Assembly (NCBI RefSeq): GCF_007830355.1
Contig: NZ_VLKO01000012.1
Span: 1 to 64,000, forward strand
DNA: 64,000 bases
Source of the DNA: Flavobacterium tiangeerense
GTDB lineage: Bacteria; Bacteroidota; Bacteroidia; Flavobacteriales; Flavobacteriaceae
Reading direction: 5' to 3'
The notes below the pieces were generated by a model, which worked only from the letters and a program-made list of their open reading frames with translations, was not told the origin of the DNA and did no database searches. Below are positions 16,039 through 27,082 of this stretch, piece by piece (position 1 is the first letter of the stretch; the number at the start of each line of letters is the position of its first letter). A program made the translations under genes and the position numbers.

Positions 16039-16077
16039 AGAAGCGGATCATTCAGTGAATGATCCGCTTCTTTTTTA
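16039..16077. terminator. Bidirectional terminator between marC and ctlX
   Basis: Long near-perfect stem AAGAAGCGGATCATTCA and TGAATGATCCGCTTCTT around 16041-16074, with A-run before and T-run after. It serves both convergent genes. Confidence 0.85.
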
Positions 16078-16087
16078 AAGAATTTTT

Positions 16088-17023
16088 TTAGCTTCTTGGC
16101 AAGAAAATCTCAGCCATCATACATCGGGCGCTTCCGCCACCACAAGCTTCAATGGTATCTAGACTTGAACTCAGTATTGTAGCATGCTTTTCTAGTTGCG
16201 CCACTTGCTTCTCTGTAAGCGCTTGATGAGCAGCAGCACTCATTATCAAGAATCTTTTACCAGCAGCTCCTTGCACTTCAAGCATGTTTCCTGCAAAACT
16301 ATTCATTTGGTCTTCGGTTATTAAGACAACCTCTTTATTGTTTTCTTTTAAATTATCCAGAACCATTTTGCGCTCTTTTTTGTCGTCTATACAATCCGCA
16401 CAAATTACTGCGAAGGTTTCGCCCAAACACATCATGACATTGGTATGGTAAATCAATTTTCTTTCGCCATCAACCGTTTGAAACGCTTCAAAAAGAACTG
16501 GAGCATAATCAAAATCTTCACAGAACTCAATAAACAATTCCTCATCTGCACGAGGAGATAAAGCACAATACGCTTTAGAATTGGTTCTATCCAAAAGAAT
16601 ACTACCCGTACCTTCTAAGAAAAAACCATCCTCTTCTGCTGATGTGTAATCTACTATATTTTGTATGACAAAACCTTTATCTTCTAACAAATCTAATAGG
16701 TCCTCACGGCGTTCTTGACGTCTGTTCTCTGCAAACATTGGATACAAAGCTACATCTCCATTTTCATGAAAAGAAATCCAGTTGTTTGGAAAAATACTAT
16801 CTGGCGTATCTGGATCTAGCGTATCGTTGACTACGGTAACATCTATACCTACAGCAACCAATTTGGCTACAAAATCATCAAATTCTTGCTGTGCTTTCGC
16901 ATTTACTGTTGCCGGTAATAAGCCATCTAGAACTTTTTGATAGTAATTATTCACAGCCGTTTGCTCGTTCATTCTAAAAGCTACGGGCCTAATCATCAAG
17001 ATGGAATTGGTAGTTTGTTTCAT
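16088..17023 (-). CDS. Citrulline hydrolase-like protein, CtlX family
   Basis: Arginine-deiminase superfamily, beta/alpha-propeller fold. It begins TNSILMIRPVAFRMNEQTAV. It has the substrate-carboxylate and guanidino-site motif FPNNWISFHENG (about 92-103), EEDGFFLEGTGSILLDR, a catalytic His in IYHTNVMMCLGE (about 190) and the catalytic Cys301 near the C-terminus in CGGGSARCMMAEI. It matches the group named CtlX (citrulline utilisation hydrolase) better than amidinotransferases. The substrate is inferred only. It follows the other superfamily member by 76 bases on the same strand and ends at a bidirectional terminator; the pair is probably one transcript. Confidence 0.8.
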   Translation of the reverse strand: MKQTTNSILMIRPVAFRMNEQTAVNNYYQKVLDGLLPATVNAKAQQEFDDFVAKLVAVGIDVTVVNDTLDPDTPDSIFPNNWISFHENGDVALYPMFAENRRQERREDLLDLLEDKGFVIQNIVDYTSAEEDGFFLEGTGSILLDRTNSKAYCALSPRADEELFIEFCEDFDYAPVLFEAFQTVDGERKLIYHTNVMMCLGETFAVICADCIDDKKERKMVLDNLKENNKEVVLITEDQMNSFAGNMLEVQGAAGKRFLIMSAAAHQALTEKQVAQLEKHATILSSSLDTIEACGGGSARCMMAEIFLPRS

Positions 17024-17099
17024 GTATTTTTAGTTTAAAGTTGAGTTGTTTAAAGTTGAATATTACATTCTGTTCCACTTTAAACTTCTAAACAAATAT

Positions 17100-18014
17100 T
17101 TATTCTCTAATTAAAGGTAAGGTAGAACATCGCAACAAGCCTTCTTGTTTTGCAATCTCGGCATACGGAATTTCTTCTACTGTAAAGCCGTTTTCTCGAA
17201 GCCAATTGTTGAGTCTCGTAAAATTTCGTTCCGAAACTACAACACGAGTATCAATTGAAAAAACATTGGAGTTCATGTGGTACATTTCTTCTCGGGTTAA
17301 ATGAAAAAGATTTTCTTTACCAAAAAGATCTACAAGAAACATATAATCGGCTTCTTCTCTAAACCCGTTTTTGTAGATAATTCCTTTATTATTTCCCAAA
17401 GGCTGAAAACAACAATCCAAATGTAAAGCATTGTCTCGAGCTTCAATTTTTGATTTTACCAAATCAAAAGCTTTCACCTTTTTATGCGGAAATAACTCTG
17501 TGATGTATTGCACCCCTAACAAATTAGTACGCGCCGTAATATAATCTTTGTAATCACTACCCTTGTATGTCCCAATGAAAATATAGTCATCCCATAACAC
17601 AACGTCTCCGCCTTCGATATGCACTTCTTCTGGTGGTCGTACTACGTTTTCTGGATTTATTTGATCAATAATATATTGAATTGCATCGAGCTCTCGCTCC
17701 CTGTCTGGTAAAATATTAGATTTGATAAAGGTGTTTTCAATTACAAAACCAATATCTCTAGAAAAAATTTGGTTGTAATTCTCAATCATTTCAGGTCGAT
17801 ATACTTGCACGTCATACTTCTCCAACACCTGCTTGAAAGCATCCATTTCCTGTACCATATCTTGCTCTAGTGGATACGTACCTGCTAGAATATGCTCTAG
17901 TGATTTTGGATCATAAGCCTCGTCTGCTGTTGGCGTTGGTCCATTGTGAAGTGCTGATCCCAGTACTACAGCACGGAGTCTTGCTGTTTCATTTGTAACA
18001 TTAATTGGTAACAT
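17100..18014 (-). CDS. Arginine deiminase / dimethylarginine hydrolase family protein
   Basis: A second member of the guanidine-modifying superfamily, 304 residues. Visible motifs are FSRDIGFVIEN (about 88-98), HIEGGDVVLWDDYIFIG (about 134-150), LHLDCCFQPLGNNKGI and the C-terminal catalytic Cys296 in LLRCSTLPLIRE. These fit a deiminase or DDAH-type hydrolase acting on arginine or a methylated arginine; the exact substrate cannot be read from the sequence. It is preceded by a TAnnTTTG box overlapping the gltA terminator and followed by the CtlX-like gene. Two non-identical superfamily enzymes in tandem suggest successive steps of arginine/citrulline breakdown. Confidence 0.82.
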   Translation of the reverse strand: MLPINVTNETARLRAVVLGSALHNGPTPTADEAYDPKSLEHILAGTYPLEQDMVQEMDAFKQVLEKYDVQVYRPEMIENYNQIFSRDIGFVIENTFIKSNILPDRERELDAIQYIIDQINPENVVRPPEEVHIEGGDVVLWDDYIFIGTYKGSDYKDYITARTNLLGVQYITELFPHKKVKAFDLVKSKIEARDNALHLDCCFQPLGNNKGIIYKNGFREEADYMFLVDLFGKENLFHLTREEMYHMNSNVFSIDTRVVVSERNFTRLNNWLRENGFTVEEIPYAEIAKQEGLLRCSTLPLIRE

Positions 18015-18033
18015 GTGTGTTTTCCCTTTTTAG

Positions 18034-18041
18034 CAAATATA
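18034..18041 (-). promoter_or_regulatory. -7 box of the deiminase-family gene
   Basis: TATATTTG on the minus strand, 19 bases before the ATG. Its upstream edge touches the T-run of the gltA terminator, so the terminator and promoter are fused. Confidence 0.55.
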
Positions 18042-18070
18042 AAAAAAGCTTCACTAAATAGTGAAGCTTT
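18041..18070 (-). terminator. Terminator of gltA
   Basis: Perfect 11-bp stem AAAGCTTCACT (18045-18055) and AGTGAAGCTTT (18060-18070), loop AAAT, with an A-run at 18041-18047 that is a T-run on the minus strand. Confidence 0.85.
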
Positions 18071-18080
18071 TAAAGTGTTT

Positions 18081-19364
18081 TTATCTTTTATCTGCGGTAA
18101 CAAAATCGCGTAATGGATGACCTGTATATACTTGTCTTGGTCTACCTATAGGCTCTTTATTTTCACGCATTTCTTTCCATTGTGCAATCCATCCTGGCAA
18201 ACGTCCTATGGCAAACATTACCGTGAACATATCTGTAGGAATGCCTAAAGCTCTGTAAATAATTCCAGAATAAAAATCTACGTTAGGGTATAAATTTCTA
18301 GATTTGAAATACTCGTCTTCTAGAGCTGACTCTTCCAGTTTTTTAGCAATAGCTAGAATTGGATCTTCAACTCCTAAAGTTGCTAAAACTTCATTGGCTG
18401 CTTTTTTGATGATTTTGGCTCTTGGATCAAAGTTTTTATACACTCTGTGACCAAATCCCATCAAACGGAATGGATCATTTTTGTCTTTGGCTTTAGCCAT
18501 ATACTTATCTGCATCACCACCTGTCGCATGAATTTCTTCTAGCATTTCAAGTACTGCTTGATTAGCCCCTCCATGTAACGGACCCCATAATGCTGATACT
18601 CCAGCTGAGATAGAAGCAAACAATCCTGCATGAGAAGAACCTACCATTCTTACCGTAGAAGTTGAACAATTTTGCTCGTGATCTCCGTGAAGAATAAATA
18701 ATTTGTCTAACGCATCAATAACAATTGGATTTGCTTTGAAAGGCTCTGTAGGCAATTCAAACATCAAACGCATGAAATTCTCTACATATCCTTTTGTATT
18801 ATCATAATAATTCAAAGGATAACCCATGCTTTTTCTGTACGTCCAAGTTGCAATCACAAGGAATTTACCCATGGTTTTGCAAACTGCCTCATACATTTCT
18901 TTTTCATTATCAACATTAACCGATTTAGGGTTAAATGCTGTCAAAGCACTAGTTAAAGCAGATAAAACGCCCATTGGGTGAGCTGTTTTTGGAAAACCGT
19001 CGATGATGTTTTTCATCTCTTCGTTTACCAAGGTATATTTTCTAATATCCGTTTCAAACTGAGCCAACTGTTCTTTACTTGGTAATTCTCCAAAAATTAA
19101 AAGATAAGATACCTCTAGAAAATCAGCTTTATCTGCAAGATCTTCAATGGCATATCCTCTATAACGAAGAATTCCTAATTCTCCATCAAGAAAAGTAATT
19201 TCACTTTTACAAGATCCTGAATTTTTGTACCCTGGATCAATAGTAATGATACCAGATAAATCACGTAATTTGTTAATATCAATGGCTACTTCATTCTCAC
19301 TTCCAACTACAACAGGAAGTTCAAACTTTTTTCCATCAATTTCTAATGTGGCTATTTTTGACAT
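18081..19364 (-). CDS. gltA: Citrate synthase
   Basis: Condenses oxaloacetate with acetyl-CoA, the entry step of the TCA cycle. 427 residues, the length of the hexameric type II enzyme. The N-terminal small beta domain (KFELPVVVGSENEVAIDINK) is typical of that type. Active-site segments are LHGDHEQNCSTSTVRMVGSS, WGPLHGGANQAVLEM and the signature GFGHRVYKNFDPRAK (about residue 305). Single gene with its own -7 box (19403-19410) and terminator. Confidence 0.97.
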   Translation of the reverse strand: MSKIATLEIDGKKFELPVVVGSENEVAIDINKLRDLSGIITIDPGYKNSGSCKSEITFLDGELGILRYRGYAIEDLADKADFLEVSYLLIFGELPSKEQLAQFETDIRKYTLVNEEMKNIIDGFPKTAHPMGVLSALTSALTAFNPKSVNVDNEKEMYEAVCKTMGKFLVIATWTYRKSMGYPLNYYDNTKGYVENFMRLMFELPTEPFKANPIVIDALDKLFILHGDHEQNCSTSTVRMVGSSHAGLFASISAGVSALWGPLHGGANQAVLEMLEEIHATGGDADKYMAKAKDKNDPFRLMGFGHRVYKNFDPRAKIIKKAANEVLATLGVEDPILAIAKKLEESALEDEYFKSRNLYPNVDFYSGIIYRALGIPTDMFTVMFAIGRLPGWIAQWKEMRENKEPIGRPRQVYTGHPLRDFVTADKR

Positions 19365-19402
19365 AATATAATTGGAAATAAACTTTTAAAATAATAATTT
19401 CC

Positions 19403-19410
19403 CAAATCTA
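19403..19410 (-). promoter_or_regulatory. -7 box of gltA
   Basis: TAGATTTG on the minus strand, about 38 bases before the ATG. Confidence 0.55.
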
Positions 19411-19468
19411 TGAAATTTAACACTAATTAAAAAGAGAATACCAGAATGAAATTGTTAAATATTATACA

Positions 19469-19498
19469 AAAAGCCACTCACAAAAAGTGAATGGCTTT
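19469..19498 (-). terminator. Terminator of eno
   Basis: Stem AAAGCCACTCAC and GTGAATGGCTTT around an AAAAA loop, one mismatch, with A-rich sequence on the left edge giving T's on the minus strand. Confidence 0.75.
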
Positions 19499-19520
19499 CC
19501 ATCATTTAGCAAAAAAGCTA

Positions 19521-20825
<1,305 letters not shown>

Positions 20826-20840
20826 TTAAATTTTACATTA

Positions 20841-20848
20841 CAAATATA
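20841..20848 (-). promoter_or_regulatory. -7 box of eno
   Basis: TATATTTG on the minus strand, 28 bases before the ATG; no good -33 seen. Confidence 0.55.
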
Positions 20849-21000
20849 TTCTAAGTTTTGGAATGATTTTATGAAAATAATGAATGTTATTAACGAAAAC
20901 GTTATAATTTGATTTCCAAAGAATCAATTTAACAACTTAAACAGCATGTCAAGTCAATTGCTTGTATTTTTAATCTCTCACTGAAAGTACGAAACAAGAA

Positions 21001-21036
21001 ACGGGTTTGACTTTATAAATGTCAAACCCGTTTTTT
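21001..21036 (-). terminator. Terminator of carA
   Basis: Perfect 11-bp stem ACGGGTTTGAC and GTCAAACCCGT with loop TTTATAAAT. It lies about 26 bases past the carA stop; T-rich on both sides, so it may work in both directions. Confidence 0.8.
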
Positions 21037-21056
21037 AATTCGAAATAAAAATAAAT

Positions 21057-22157
21057 TTATCCCTTTAAGCTATCAATAAATTGATCAAATAAATAAGAAG
21101 AATCATGTGGTCCCGGGCTAGCCTCAGGATGGTATTGAACTGAAAAACAATTTTTGTTTCTCATACGCATTCCTGCAACTGTTCCGTCGTTAAGATGTAC
21201 ATGTGTAATTTCAAGCGCATCGTTAGCATCAAGATCTTCTTTACTAACTGCAAAACCATGATTTTGCGAAGTAATTTCACCTTTTCCAGTAACTAAGTTT
21301 TTAACAGGATGATTGATCCCTCTATGCCCATTAAACATTTTATAAGTCGAAATCCCATTCGCTAAACCAATTATTTGGTGTCCCAAACATATCCCGAATA
21401 ATGGAGCATTTGCCTCCAAAATATCTTTCGCAACTTTAATAGCACTTGCTAATGGTTCCGGATCTCCAGGTCCATTAGAAAGGAAATAACCGTCAGGATT
21501 GAAAGACTTTAAATCCTCAAAAGTGGCATCATATGGAAACACTTTGATATAGCAATCTCTTTTAGCAAAATTGCGTAGAATATTTTTCTTAATACCTAAA
21601 TCTAAAGCAGCAATTTTATATTTTGAATTTTCGTCTCCATAAAAGTAAGGGACAGTAGTAGACACTCTAGAAGCCAACTCTAATCCTTTCATATCAGGGA
21701 CATTAGCCAAAGCTACTTTTAAATCTTCAACCGCTGTTCCATCTGTACAAATGACAGCATTCATGGCACCATTATCTCTGATATAGTTAACTAAAGCTCT
21801 TGTATCCACATCCGAAATACAAATCAGGTTTTGCTTCTTGAAATAATCTTCCAAACTTTCTGAAGCATCTGCTCGAGAATAGTTGAAACTGAAATTCTTG
21901 CAAATCAAACCAGATATTTTAATAGATTCTGATTCTACTTCGTTTTCATTTACACCATAATTACCAATGTGAGCATTGGTAGTAACCATTAACTGTCCAA
22001 AATATGATGGATCAGTAAAAATCTCTTGATATCCAGTCATGCCCGTATTAAAGCAAACTTCTCCAAAAGTAGTTCCGCTAATCCCGATTGATTTCCCATG
22101 AAAAATAGTTCCATCACTTAGTAAAAGGATTGCAGATTGTCGTGTTGTGTATTTCAT
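21057..22157 (-). CDS. carA: Carbamoyl-phosphate synthase small subunit
   Basis: Glutamine amidotransferase subunit that feeds ammonia to CarB for carbamoyl phosphate, a precursor of pyrimidines and arginine. The N-terminal CPSase small-chain domain includes GEVCFNTGMTGYQEIFTDPS. The class I glutaminase domain carries the nucleophile C257 in FGICLGHQIIGLA and the later His/Glu in FSVQYHPEASPGP. 366 residues is normal. carB is not adjacent. It lies between the rplQ terminator and eno; I see no perfect TAnnTTTG box in the 180-base gap upstream. Confidence 0.96.
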   Translation of the reverse strand: MKYTTRQSAILLLSDGTIFHGKSIGISGTTFGEVCFNTGMTGYQEIFTDPSYFGQLMVTTNAHIGNYGVNENEVESESIKISGLICKNFSFNYSRADASESLEDYFKKQNLICISDVDTRALVNYIRDNGAMNAVICTDGTAVEDLKVALANVPDMKGLELASRVSTTVPYFYGDENSKYKIAALDLGIKKNILRNFAKRDCYIKVFPYDATFEDLKSFNPDGYFLSNGPGDPEPLASAIKVAKDILEANAPLFGICLGHQIIGLANGISTYKMFNGHRGINHPVKNLVTGKGEITSQNHGFAVSKEDLDANDALEITHVHLNDGTVAGMRMRNKNCFSVQYHPEASPGPHDSSYLFDQFIDSLKG

Positions 22158-22283
22158 TAGTATAGTGTTTGTGTAATATACTAACCTAAGTTAGCATGTA
22201 TTGATAATAAATACTTCATGAAGAAGTACAACTATTCACCCCTTTATAACATCAATTATAAAATTATAAAAAGGATAAAAAAA

Positions 22284-22311
22284 AAGGATAAACTATAAAT
22301 AGTTTATCCTT
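22284..22311 (-). terminator. Terminator of the S10/spc/alpha ribosomal run
   Basis: Perfect 12-bp stem AAGGATAAACTA (22284-22295) and TAGTTTATCCTT (22300-22311), loop TAAA, with an A-run to the left (T-run on the minus strand). First strong terminator after rplC, about 14 kb upstream. Confidence 0.88.
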
Positions 22312-22338
22312 GATTTTATTGAATCATTATTTTCATAA

Positions 22339-22827
22339 TTACTCAGCAGTATCAGTAGTAGAATCCGTTTCAGCAACAGGAGCTTCAGTAGCCTCATCAG
22401 CTTTTTTAGCTTTTCCACCACGACGGCTTTTAGCTTTTTTCACTTCTTTTTTACCACCATTGTAAAGTTCATTAAAATCAACAAGCTCGATCATTGCCAT
22501 ATCAGCATTATCTCCCAAACGATTTCCAACTTTAATGATACGTGTGTATCCACCTGGACGGTCTCCTACCTTAGCAGCTACATCTCTGAATAAATCAGTT
22601 ACAGCATATTTACTACGTAAGTAAGCAAAAACAATACGACGATTGTGAGTCGTATCCGCTTTAGATTTTGTTATTAATGGCTCAACAAATTGTTTAAGCG
22701 CTTTTGCTTTAGCAACAGTAGTATTAATACGTTTGTGCTCAATAAGAGAACAAGCCATATTAGCTAACATAGATTTTCTATGAGCTGTCTGTCTGCTTAA
22801 GTGATTGAATTTTTTTCCGTGTCTCAT
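22339..22827 (-). CDS. rplQ: Ribosomal protein L17
   Basis: Large-subunit protein near the exit tunnel. Begins [20 protein letters not shown]. At 162 residues it is longer than the usual 116-127: a Lys-rich stretch and then an acidic Glu/Thr/Ala tail occupy about residues 128-162, an extension common in Bacteroidetes as far as I recall. Last gene of the operon, 64 bases after rpoA. Confidence 0.96.
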   Translation of the reverse strand: MRHGKKFNHLSRQTAHRKSMLANMACSLIEHKRINTTVAKAKALKQFVEPLITKSKADTTHNRRIVFAYLRSKYAVTDLFRDVAAKVGDRPGGYTRIIKVGNRLGDNADMAMIELVDFNELYNGGKKEVKKAKSRRGGKAKKADEATEAPVAETDSTTDTAE

Positions 22828-22891
22828 GACGTGTTTTTTTTAAACCTTCATCTTGCTACAATCCTCTTTGGAGAGCAAAATACGAAGTGGT

Positions 22892-23884
22892 TTATTCTTT
22901 ATCTAATTTGTATTTTGCTAAGTCCATACCGAAGTTCAAATTTTTAACTGCAACAAGTTCATCAAGTTCAGTTAAAGATTTTTTACCAAAATTTCGGAAT
23001 TTCATTAAATCATTTTTATTGAAAGATACTAAATCACCAAGTGTATCAACTTCAGCCGCTTTCAAGCAATTTAATGCTCTAACAGAAAGATCCATATCAA
23101 CAAGCTTAGTTTTAAGCAACTGTCTCATGTGTAATGACTCTTCATCATAAGATTCTGTTTGTGCAATTTCGTCAGCCTCGAGTGTAATTCTTTCATCAGA
23201 AAACAACATAAAGTGATGAATCAAAACTTTAGCTGCTTCAGTAAGCGCATCTTTAGGATTAATAGAACCATCAGTTTTAATTTCAAAAACTAATTTTTCG
23301 TAATCCGTTTTTTGCTCTACACGGAAGTTTTCAATAGCATACTTAACATTTTTAACAGGCGTAAAAATGGAGTCTGTAAAAATAGTACCTATTGCAGCAT
23401 TCTGCTTCTTGTTTTCTTCAGCTGGAACATAGCCTCTACCTTTTTCAATAGTTAAATCGAAATTAAGTTTGATTTTGCTATCTAAATTACAAATTACAAG
23501 ATCTGGATTTAGAACTTGAAAACCTGAAATAAATTTTTGAAAATCACCAGCAGTTAACTGATCTTTACCTGAAACAGAAATAGTAACTGATTCATTATCT
23601 ATATCTTCTATTTGACGTTTGAAACGTACTTGCTTAAGATTAAGTATAATTTCGGTAACGTCTTCAACAACTCCTGAAATAGTAGAAAACTCATGATCTA
23701 CACCTTCAATGCGAACAGATGTAATTGCATAACCTTCTAATGCAGAAAGCAAAACTCTTCTAAGTGCATTACCAACGGTCAATCCGTATCCTGGTTCTAA
23801 AGGTCTAAATTCAAATTTACCTTCAAAATCGGTTGAATCGATCATGATAACTTTATCGGGCTTCTGAAAATTAAATATTGCCAT
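22892..23884 (-). CDS. rpoA: RNA polymerase alpha subunit
   Basis: Two domains: the N-terminal dimerisation domain ([20 protein letters not shown], about 25-44) and the C-terminal DNA/activator-binding domain ([20 protein letters not shown] and [16 protein letters not shown], about 265-315). 330 residues. Usual place between rpsD and rplQ. Confidence 0.98.
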   Translation of the reverse strand: MAIFNFQKPDKVIMIDSTDFEGKFEFRPLEPGYGLTVGNALRRVLLSALEGYAITSVRIEGVDHEFSTISGVVEDVTEIILNLKQVRFKRQIEDIDNESVTISVSGKDQLTAGDFQKFISGFQVLNPDLVICNLDSKIKLNFDLTIEKGRGYVPAEENKKQNAAIGTIFTDSIFTPVKNVKYAIENFRVEQKTDYEKLVFEIKTDGSINPKDALTEAAKVLIHHFMLFSDERITLEADEIAQTESYDEESLHMRQLLKTKLVDMDLSVRALNCLKAAEVDTLGDLVSFNKNDLMKFRNFGKKSLTELDELVAVKNLNFGMDLAKYKLDKE

Positions 23885-23905
23885 AAATTTCGACTAAGTC
23901 AATTA

Positions 23906-24511
23906 TTATTTGTTGTACAACTCTACGATTAATTGTTCTTTAATGTTTTCTGGAATTTGAAGTCTTGCAGGAACAGATACAAAAGTACCTTCTTTAAGAT
24001 CACTATTCCATGTAATCCATTCATAAACATGACTTGAATTAGATAAAGAACGTTCGATAGCCTCTAATGATTTAGATTTTTCACGAACAGCAACTTTATC
24101 ACCAGGCTTAAGGTGGTAAGAAGGAATATTTACAACTTCACCATTTACAGTAACGTGTCTGTGAGAAACTATTTGACGAGCACCTCTTCTAGAAGGAGCA
24201 ATACCCATTCTAAAAACAACGTTATCTAATCTTGCTTCACATAATTGTAATAAAACTTCACCAGTAACTCCTTTAGTAGCTGATGCTTTTTCGAATAAGT
24301 TTCTGAATTGTTTTTCTAAAATTCCATAAGAATATTTAGCTTTTTGCTTTTCCATTAACTGAACAGCATACTCAGACTTTTTTCCTCTTTTTTTAGCCAT
24401 CCCGTGTTGTCCAGGAGGGTAATTTCTTTTTTCGAATGCTTTATCATCACCGAAAATTGCTTCGCCAAATTTACGAGCTATTCTTGTACTAGGACCAGTA
24501 TATCTTGCCAT
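23906..24511 (-). CDS. rpsD: Ribosomal protein S4
   Basis: Small-subunit assembly initiator, 201 residues, with the S4 RNA-binding domain [20 protein letters not shown] and [20 protein letters not shown] (about 92-135). In other bacteria S4 represses its own operon. The 93-base gap before it holds a small hairpin TTCGA-TAA-TCGAA near 24556-24568, a possible site for such control. Confidence 0.97.
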   Translation of the reverse strand: MARYTGPSTRIARKFGEAIFGDDKAFEKRNYPPGQHGMAKKRGKKSEYAVQLMEKQKAKYSYGILEKQFRNLFEKASATKGVTGEVLLQLCEARLDNVVFRMGIAPSRRGARQIVSHRHVTVNGEVVNIPSYHLKPGDKVAVREKSKSLEAIERSLSNSSHVYEWITWNSDLKEGTFVSVPARLQIPENIKEQLIVELYNK

Positions 24512-24604
24512 TTTAAATTGTTTAAGATTGAGATTATGAATTCAGGTCAAATCCTTCGATAATCGAAATTCAATCTAGGTTATACTATAATTATTATTTG
24601 AGTA

Positions 24605-24988
24605 TTATACTCTACGTCTTTTAGGAGGACGACATCCGTTGTGAGGCATTGGAGTAACATCAATAATTTCAGTAACTTCAATACCACCATTGTGTAAAGA
24701 ACGAATAGCAGACTCACGTCCGTTTCCTGGTCCTTTTACATAAACTTTAACTTTTTTAAGTCCAGCTTCAAGAGCTACTTTACTACAATCTTCTGCTGCC
24801 ATTTGAGCTGCGTACGGAGTGTTCTTTTTAGAACCTCTGAAACCCATTTTACCAGCTGAAGACCATGAAATAACTTCACCTTTTTTATTAGTCAAAGAAA
24901 TGATAATGTTATTGAAGGTAGCAGAAATATGAGCTTCACCCGTTGATTCAACGATAACTTTACGTTTTTTTGCTGTTGCTTTAGCCAT
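24605..24988 (-). CDS. rpsK: Ribosomal protein S11
   Basis: 127 residues, part of the 30S platform. Motifs [20 protein letters not shown] and [20 protein letters not shown], and the conserved end [12 protein letters not shown]. 8 bases after rpsM. Confidence 0.97.
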   Translation of the reverse strand: MAKATAKKRKVIVESTGEAHISATFNNIIISLTNKKGEVISWSSAGKMGFRGSKKNTPYAAQMAAEDCSKVALEAGLKKVKVYVKGPGNGRESAIRSLHNGGIEVTEIIDVTPMPHNGCRPPKRRRV

Positions 24989-24996
24989 ATTACTTA

Positions 24997-25371
24997 TTAT
25001 TTAGTTGCTTTTTTCTTGTTAGCAACAGTTTTTCTTTTACCTTTTCTTGTTCTAGAGTTGTTCTTAGTTCTTTGTCCTCTTAAGGGAAGACCAGTTCTAT
25101 GACGAATACCTCTATAACATCCAATATCCATTAAACGTTTGATGTTTAAAGAAACTTCTGAACGCAATTCACCCTCAATTTTGAAAGAAGATACAGCATC
25201 ACGAATTGCTCCGATCTCGTCATCATTCCAATCTTGAACTTTTTTGTCCTGGCTAACTTGAGCTTTTTCTAAAATCTCAACAGCTCTACTTCTACCTAAT
25301 CCAAAGATATAGGTTAGTGCAATAACACCTCTCTTATTTTTTGGGATATCTACCCCTGCTATTCTTGCCAT
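24997..25371 (-). CDS. rpsM: Ribosomal protein S13
   Basis: 124 residues, head of the 30S, contacts the P-site tRNA. Starts [40 protein letters not shown] is the diagnostic segment. 2 bases after rpmJ. Confidence 0.97.
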   Translation of the reverse strand: MARIAGVDIPKNKRGVIALTYIFGLGRSRAVEILEKAQVSQDKKVQDWNDDEIGAIRDAVSSFKIEGELRSEVSLNIKRLMDIGCYRGIRHRTGLPLRGQRTKNNSRTRKGKRKTVANKKKATK

Positions 25372-25373
25372 AA

Positions 25374-25490
25374 TTATCCTTGTCTTTGTTTAAATCTAGG
25401 ATTCTTTTTGTTTATTACGTACAATCTCCCTTTTCTTCGTACAATTTTGCACTCGGGACTTCTCTTTTTTACTGAAGCTCTAACTTTCAT
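25374..25490 (-). CDS. rpmJ: Ribosomal protein L36
   Basis: Only 38 residues: [20 protein letters not shown], then [18 protein letters not shown]. The usual zinc ligands at positions 11, 27 and 33 are Ser, Asn and Phe here and only Cys14 remains, so this is the zinc-free form. Found by reading between rpsM and infA; it sits 2 bases before rpsM and 13 bases after infA. Confidence 0.96.
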   Translation of the reverse strand: MKVRASVKKRSPECKIVRRKGRLYVINKKNPRFKQRQG

Positions 25491-25503
25491 TTTTGAATAT
25501 CCT

Positions 25504-25719
25504 TTAATATCTATAAGTAATTCTCGCTTTTGACAAATCGTAAGGGCTCATTTCTAGTTTAACCTTATCACCAGGTAATAATTTAATGTAATGCATACGC
25601 ATTTTACCAGAAATATGTGCAATTACAATATGTCCATTCTCTAACTCTACACGGAACATTGCATTTGATAATGCTTCAATGATTGAACCGTCTTGTTCTA
25701 TTGCTGATTGTTTTGCCAT
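25504..25719 (-). CDS. infA: Translation initiation factor IF-1
   Basis: 71-residue S1/OB-fold protein: [40 protein letters not shown] and [14 protein letters not shown]. Occupies the 30S A-site during initiation. It lies 3 bases after secY; the map gene that sits between the two in many bacteria is absent. Confidence 0.97.
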   Translation of the reverse strand: MAKQSAIEQDGSIIEALSNAMFRVELENGHIVIAHISGKMRMHYIKLLPGDKVKLEMSPYDLSKARITYRY

Positions 25720-25722
25720 AAA

Positions 25723-27069
25723 TTAAGCTACTGCTTTTCTATTTTTACCACTTTTCATTAATCCATCATAATGCTTATTCAACAGGTATGAATTGATTTG
25801 TTGAACAGTGTCAATGGCAACACCAACCATAATAATTAATGAAGTACCTCCAAAAAACATTGCCCATGATTGTTGAACATCCATCAAGCTTACAACTATC
25901 GCAGGGAACACAGCGATCAAAGCAAGAAATATTGATCCAGGGAATGTAATTAAAGACATCACTTTATCAAGGTAGTCAGAAGTTTCAACACCAGGCTTAA
26001 CACCAGGAATAAAACCACCACTTCTCTTTAAATCATCAGACATTTTATTTGTTGGAACTGTAATAGCAGTGTAAAAAAATGTAAATACAATGATTAAAGT
26101 TGCAAATACAAAATTATACCAAAAACCAAACATATTACTGAATGCTCCAACTATTGACTGTGAAGTATCTGAATCTGATAAACCAGCTAGTGCTGCAGGA
26201 ATAAACATAATTGCTTGCGCAAAAATAATTGGCATAACCCCAGAAGCATTAAGCTTTAAAGGAATCCACTGTCTATTACCATTCATCATATCTTGTTCAA
26301 AATCTCCAGACGTTGTACGCCTAGCATATTGAACAGGGATTCTTCTTACGGCCATAACCAAAAGTACACAGCTAATAATCACCAACAACCAAAGAATAAT
26401 TTCAATAACCAATAACATTGGTCCTCCATTGTTATTTGAAACTCTTGAAGTGAATTCTTGCATAAAAGCTTGAGGCAATCTAGCAAGTATTCCTACCATA
26501 ATCAATAATGAAATACCATTTCCAATTCCTTTGTCAGTAATTTTTTCACCAAGCCACATTGCAAAAATGGTACCGGTAACAAGAATTACAACAGAAGAGA
26601 ATAAAAACTCAAAAGAATTAAAACCTAATAAAAAAGCATTACCAGGAAGAGTTCTGTATAAGTTATAGATGTAGGTAGGTCCTTGAACTAAAGTAATTCC
26701 AATTGTCAACCAACGTGTGATTTGATTTATTTTTTTTCTACCACTCTCTCCATCACTTTGAAGCTTTTGCAAATAAGGAATAGCAATTCCCATAAGCTGC
26801 ACTACAATAGATGCAGAAATGTATGGCATAATCCCAAGTGCAAAAACAGAAGCTTGAGAAAATGCACCACCAGTAAACATGTCAAGAATTGAACCAATTC
26901 CTTCTTTGGTCTGTCCGGCTAAATTAGCCAATTGAGTTGCATCAATACCTGGTAAGGTCACTTGAGCACCAAAACGATAAACTAAAAGAAGACCGAAAGT
27001 AATTAGAATTCTATTTTTTAGTTCTTCAATTTTCCAAACATTACCTATTGATTCAATAAATTTCTTCAT
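25723..27069 (-). CDS. secY: Protein translocase subunit SecY
   Basis: Core channel of the Sec translocase, 448 residues with ten hydrophobic segments. The amphipathic N-terminus leads into NRILITFGLLLVYRFGAQVT; the plug region and GIMPYISASIVVQLM are typical, and the cytoplasmic loop RRIPVQYARR is the ribosome/SecA contact. 13 bases after rplO. Confidence 0.97.
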   Translation of the reverse strand: MKKFIESIGNVWKIEELKNRILITFGLLLVYRFGAQVTLPGIDATQLANLAGQTKEGIGSILDMFTGGAFSQASVFALGIMPYISASIVVQLMGIAIPYLQKLQSDGESGRKKINQITRWLTIGITLVQGPTYIYNLYRTLPGNAFLLGFNSFEFLFSSVVILVTGTIFAMWLGEKITDKGIGNGISLLIMVGILARLPQAFMQEFTSRVSNNNGGPMLLVIEIILWLLVIISCVLLVMAVRRIPVQYARRTTSGDFEQDMMNGNRQWIPLKLNASGVMPIIFAQAIMFIPAALAGLSDSDTSQSIVGAFSNMFGFWYNFVFATLIIVFTFFYTAITVPTNKMSDDLKRSGGFIPGVKPGVETSDYLDKVMSLITFPGSIFLALIAVFPAIVVSLMDVQQSWAMFFGGTSLIIMVGVAIDTVQQINSYLLNKHYDGLMKSGKNRKAVA

Positions 27070-27082
27070 ATTATACAGAAAA

